Source: an uncultured Lachnospiraceae bacterium (GTDB taxonomy: Bacteria > Bacillota_A > Clostridia > Lachnospirales > Lachnospiraceae). Taken from it: DNA of 9,191 bases. Under the pieces are notes generated by a model. It was not told the DNA's origin, did not search any database, and worked only from the letters and a program-made list of their open reading frames with translations. Both the position numbers and the translations under genes were made by a program. Positions 6,724 to 9,191 of this stretch are shown here, in pieces; position 1 is the stretch's first letter, and each line of letters begins with the position of its first letter. The stretch spans positions 1-9,191 of the forward strand of contig CADBQK010000045.1 in the NCBI GenBank assembly GCA_902796775.1, in the 5' to 3' direction.

Positions 6724-7473
6724 TCAGTTTTCTTCAAGTATTCTGCGCGCCAGCTCTATATAACACTGGCTGATGGGCAGGGAGGGGTCTCCTTCCACAA
6801 CGGTTTTGCCTCTGTTTTCGTAATGCGAGATCTCCATGCTTCTGGGGATATCCGCTATGATGGACAGTCCATTCTGGTCAGCGAACTGTTTGACCAGTTC
6901 ATACTCATCTTCCACGTTCCGGCGATTCAGGATGATGCCGGAAACGTGGGCATAGCCGCGGCTGGCAAAGTTTTTGACTGCATTGTTGATATTGTTGGCA
7001 GCGTACAGTGCCATCTTCTCTCCGGAGGTCACTATATAGACATCTTCGGCATAACCTTCCCGGATGGGGGCGGCAAAACCGCCGCAGACAACGTCACCAA
7101 GCACATCATAAACGACGATGTCCGGATCGAGCTGTTCAAATACTTCCAGATCCTCGATCAGGTCAAAAGTCGCTATGATCCCTCTGCCGGCACAGCCAAG
7201 ACCGGGTGTCGGCCCTCCTGTCTCTATGCAGAAGATGTTTCCGTATCCGTATTTGCCGAGGTGTTCAAAGTCCGGCTGGTCATCATGTTCACGGTAATAA
7301 TCCATGACCGGCTGCAGCGGCTGGCCGCCCAGCAGGTTCATGGTAGAGTCGGCTTTAGGATCGCAGCCGATCTGGATGACCTTTTTTCCCATGGAGGCAA
7401 ATGCTGCCGACAAGTTGCTGGCTGTTGTCGACTTTCCGATGCCGCCCTTTCCGTAAATAGCGATTTTTTTCAT
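6724..7473 (-). CDS. NifH-like nitrogenase iron protein (divergent nitrogenase family)
   Basis: The 249-residue protein is a NifH-superfamily ATPase that, as a homodimer bridged by one 4Fe-4S cluster, passes electrons to a NifDK-like partner with ATP hydrolysis. It shows the P-loop [10 protein letters not shown] (8-17), GCDPKADST (36-44), the NifH signature [13 protein letters not shown] (86-98) with cluster ligand C94 and R97 at the site ADP-ribosylated in true NifH, DVLG (123-126, switch II) and the second ligand C130 in DVVCGGFA. All catalytic residues are intact. It is shorter than typical NifH (about 275-295 residues), mainly at the C-terminus, as in nitrogenase-like group IV relatives such as CfbC and MarH. 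BchL/ChlL are less likely because no chlorophyll genes are near. The start is fixed by the family N-terminus; the only purine-rich site, AGAAGGA, is unusually far (about 13 nt) from the ATG. It lies 39 nt after the component-1 gene. Confidence 0.93.
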   Translation of the reverse strand: MKKIAIYGKGGIGKSTTASNLSAAFASMGKKVIQIGCDPKADSTMNLLGGQPLQPVMDYYREHDDQPDFEHLGKYGYGNIFCIETGGPTPGLGCAGRGIIATFDLIEDLEVFEQLDPDIVVYDVLGDVVCGGFAAPIREGYAEDVYIVTSGEKMALYAANNINNAVKNFASRGYAHVSGIILNRRNVEDEYELVKQFADQNGLSIIADIPRSMEISHYENRGKTVVEGDPSLPISQCYIELARRILEEN

Positions 7474-7512
7474 AATTCTGTAATGATCCTTCTATGATTG
7501 ATTATTGGTCTG

Positions 7513-8763
7513 TCAAATATGCCAGGTATCTGCCCGGGAATCGATAGCTTCGCCGATAAAAACCGGGATCTGGTCACGATAGTGACGTCCGGAATAGGCT
7601 TCATGCGGGAAGGAGATGAATTTGTCTGCTTCTTCCGGAAGAAGGCGCGCATAGATCGGGTCGGCAATGATCCGCTGTGCATGACGGCATTCCCTGCGGA
7701 TCGCTTCCTCAACGCTGACCACTTCGATGCCGTTCATCAGGACGGCAGGGGCATCTGCGATCGGGCAAAGGAGCCGGACACTTTCGGCGCCTCGTTCTGT
7801 AGTCAGGTAGTGCTTCATGGCATGCAGAAAGACAGGTTCGCCGATCAACAGTATCTGGCTGTCCGGGATCTGGGCGTCCGGGTCAAACTTCCAGGCATTT
7901 AAGGAGCCGAAAGCCGTATCTGCATTCTGCATTTTCTCCTCTCCGGTCAGACCGGTCAGATAGCCGGTATCCGCAGATGACAGAGCATCCAGCCATTCGC
8001 GGGTCCCCGCCCGGCCAATGGGGAGGCCGGCGACAAAGGGGATGCCGAAACGCTTTTTCATGTATTGAGCTGTCTGCAGACCGGTGGAGCTGACAACCGC
8101 ATTTACATCCGCATTTGCGGCATCCGCCAGTTCCTCCAGCGTTGATCCCATTGCCCAGCAGCTGGTAAGCTCCATGCCCGCATCCGATAGCAGCTTTTTC
8201 AGTGCTGTGACATTACCGACGACAGAAAAGTCCAGAGGAGTTGCCCCGAGCAGATTTACGCGCAGCGGCCGGCCATCCGGGCTGCCTGCAGCGTGCTGCG
8301 GCCTTTTGCCGGCAGGCTCCTTCAGAAAGCGCTTAGCCAGCTGGTGGAAGGCTGTACCGGCTCCCGGGACATAGCTATGTATGCCGTCTGTCCGGAATCC
8401 CATCGTGGGAATGCCTATCTGGCGCTCGATCAGCCGGGCGATCGCTTTGAAATCCGTGCCGATGACATTCGGCATCGGACTGCCTCCAATGGCTATAAAA
8501 GAGGGGTTCAGCTCAGTGGCAGCCTCTATCACATCGTTGATCAGACGCTGGTCGTTCCCGTGAATGGTATCGACCTCCCTCAATCCGGAAATATACACCA
8601 TGCTTGGGGTATCATACCATCGCGGTTCATTGTGTGTCGTGTAGGTGGAGTTGCATCCGGATGCGTCGTGGATCACGATCAGCCCGCCCAGTTCAAAAAG
8701 CGCCGAGGCAATACCGAACATATCCGTGGAATAGGTCGATAATACTGTTTGTGATTGTTTCAT
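7513..8763 (-). CDS. Nitrogenase component-1-like subunit (NifD/NifK superfamily)
   Basis: The 416-residue protein belongs to the nitrogenase component-1 oxidoreductase family, whose members form heterotetramers that take electrons from a NifH-like protein. HDASGC near residues 32-37 matches the HGSxGC motif and supplies one cysteine, C37. SGLREVDTIHGN (59-70) matches the region after the second cluster position, without its cysteine. The segment IAIGGSPMPNVIGTD (90-104) matches STCxxxxIGDD but has Ser-Pro-Met where the cysteine is expected. The Rossmann-like segments VNLLGATPLDFS and VVSSTGLQTAQYM and a C-terminal DPIYARLLP / SFPHEAYSGRHY region complete the fold. At 416 residues it is smaller than NifD or NifK, as in nitrogenase-like relatives. 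The ATG at 8763 overlaps the upstream stop as ATGA; a GTG at 8778 is a weaker alternative. It is not a nitrogen-fixing NifK; the substrate is unknown. Confidence 0.88.
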   Translation of the reverse strand: MKQSQTVLSTYSTDMFGIASALFELGGLIVIHDASGCNSTYTTHNEPRWYDTPSMVYISGLREVDTIHGNDQRLINDVIEAATELNPSFIAIGGSPMPNVIGTDFKAIARLIERQIGIPTMGFRTDGIHSYVPGAGTAFHQLAKRFLKEPAGKRPQHAAGSPDGRPLRVNLLGATPLDFSVVGNVTALKKLLSDAGMELTSCWAMGSTLEELADAANADVNAVVSSTGLQTAQYMKKRFGIPFVAGLPIGRAGTREWLDALSSADTGYLTGLTGEEKMQNADTAFGSLNAWKFDPDAQIPDSQILLIGEPVFLHAMKHYLTTERGAESVRLLCPIADAPAVLMNGIEVVSVEEAIRRECRHAQRIIADPIYARLLPEEADKFISFPHEAYSGRHYRDQIPVFIGEAIDSRADTWHI

Positions 8764-9191
8764 CCCCTGCACCCCCACGCTTTTACCTGAATAATGGACT
8801 TGACATCCGACGGCTCCCGGTAAGCATCCTCCATCAGGGAGCAGAGCTTCTGGATCCCGCGGTATCCGTACAGACCGCTGTTTTCGATGAGATTGACAAA
8901 GTGATCGGTGCCTGTAAAGTAGGCTGCTTTCTGGCCGATCGCAAGAACGCCGCCCTTTTCCTGCAGCTTCTGCGCATCATTGCGCGGCAGAAGACTTCGT
9001 TTAAAGTGCGAAACGCAGCGCAGCTGAAGATCCGGATAATTCTCCTGCAGATAGAGAAATGCGTCTTTTTCCGCAGGGGCCATCTCGTCCAGATAGACCG
9101 CATAGACATGGATGCCGTGATCCAGGAGAAACCTTGCAAGCTGCAGCGGGTAGGGCGTTGCCGTATAATCGATAGCAACAGCCGTATCCCC
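8760..9191 (-). CDS. Second nitrogenase component-1-like subunit, 3' part (5' end outside window)
   Basis: The frame is open from the right window edge to the TGA at 8762-8760 and gives 143 residues of a longer protein. It begins in the third Rossmann-like domain typical of component-1 subunits (GDTAVAIDY, then LARFLLDHGIHVYAVYLDE), followed by GGVLAIGQKAAYFTG (80-94) and ENSGLYGYRGIQKLCSLMED (103-122). The last resembles the C-terminal SGPYHGYDGF region of NifD. Around the position of the NifD cofactor-binding histidine an Asn appears by eye alignment. The stop overlaps the next gene's ATG (ATGA), which argues for matched amounts and an alpha/beta pair. Whether its N-terminal half keeps cluster cysteines cannot be seen here. 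Confidence 0.8.
   Translation of the reverse strand, partial: GDTAVAIDYTATPYPLQLARFLLDHGIHVYAVYLDEMAPAEKDAFLYLQENYPDLQLRCVSHFKRSLLPRNDAQKLQEKGGVLAIGQKAAYFTGTDHFVNLIENSGLYGYRGIQKLCSLMEDAYREPSDVKSIIQVKAWGCRG

Noticed and set aside
6711..6737. Upstream start for the flavodoxin adding nine residues
   Set aside because: It would overlap the NifH-like gene end, and the good ribosome site is placed for the ATG at 6710.
6690..7497. 268-codon plus-strand open frame opposite the NifH-like gene
   Set aside because: It is the antisense shadow of a gene with clear NifH motifs and has no family features of its own.
8764..8778. GTG start at 8778 for the component-1 gene
   Set aside because: The ATG at 8763 overlaps the upstream stop as ATGA, the common coupled arrangement, and the extra five residues match no family feature.
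6724..9191. True nitrogen-fixation (nif) operon
   Set aside because: Component-1 lacks the usual P-cluster cysteines, subunits are short, and no nifE, nifN or nifB is visible in the window.

Overview
The window looks like chromosome from an anaerobic, moderate-GC Firmicute, most likely a gut clostridium of the Lachnospiraceae type. The reasons are strong AGGAGG-type ribosome sites, a reverse rubrerythrin (an enzyme of oxygen-sensitive clostridia), a DinG-type helicase fused to a RecB/Cas4-like nuclease, and a nitrogenase-like gene set of the kind found in non-diazotrophic anaerobes. This assignment is by eye; no database was searched.

Left part, plus strand: the last 15 codons of an unidentified gene (1-48) are followed by a roughly 210-bp imperfect palindrome (69-277). 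It is bounded by TA dinucleotides and resembles a MITE-like element or a long hairpin RNA. Next come hisC (310-1368, histidinol-phosphate aminotransferase) and, 58 nt later, an 870-residue nuclease-helicase fusion (1427-4039). A nested hairpin follows the helicase. A separate transcription unit with its own sigma-A-type promoter (4148-4176) carries a reverse rubrerythrin (4268-4810), whose codon choice suggests high expression. It ends at a clear intrinsic terminator (4833-4861).

Right part, minus strand, read from the right edge: an operon enters the window already in progress. It holds the 3' part of one nitrogenase component-1 (NifD/NifK-like) subunit (8760-9191), a second component-1 subunit joined by an ATGA overlap (7513-8763), a NifH-like iron protein (6724-7473), a flavodoxin (6192-6710) and an exported CapA-family protein (4957-6213) that overlaps the flavodoxin by 22 nt. 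A 17-bp perfect hairpin (4872-4913) lies between the two convergent units and may stop transcription from both sides.

How the genes may work together: the NifH-like protein keeps its P-loop and both iron-sulfur cysteines, so it is probably a working ATP-driven electron donor. Its partner lacks most of the usual P-cluster cysteines, so the complex is unlikely to fix nitrogen and probably reduces another substrate. The flavodoxin just downstream is a candidate electron carrier to the iron protein. This nitrogenase-like reductase operon of unknown substrate is the most interesting system in the window. The palindrome before hisC is the second most interesting item.
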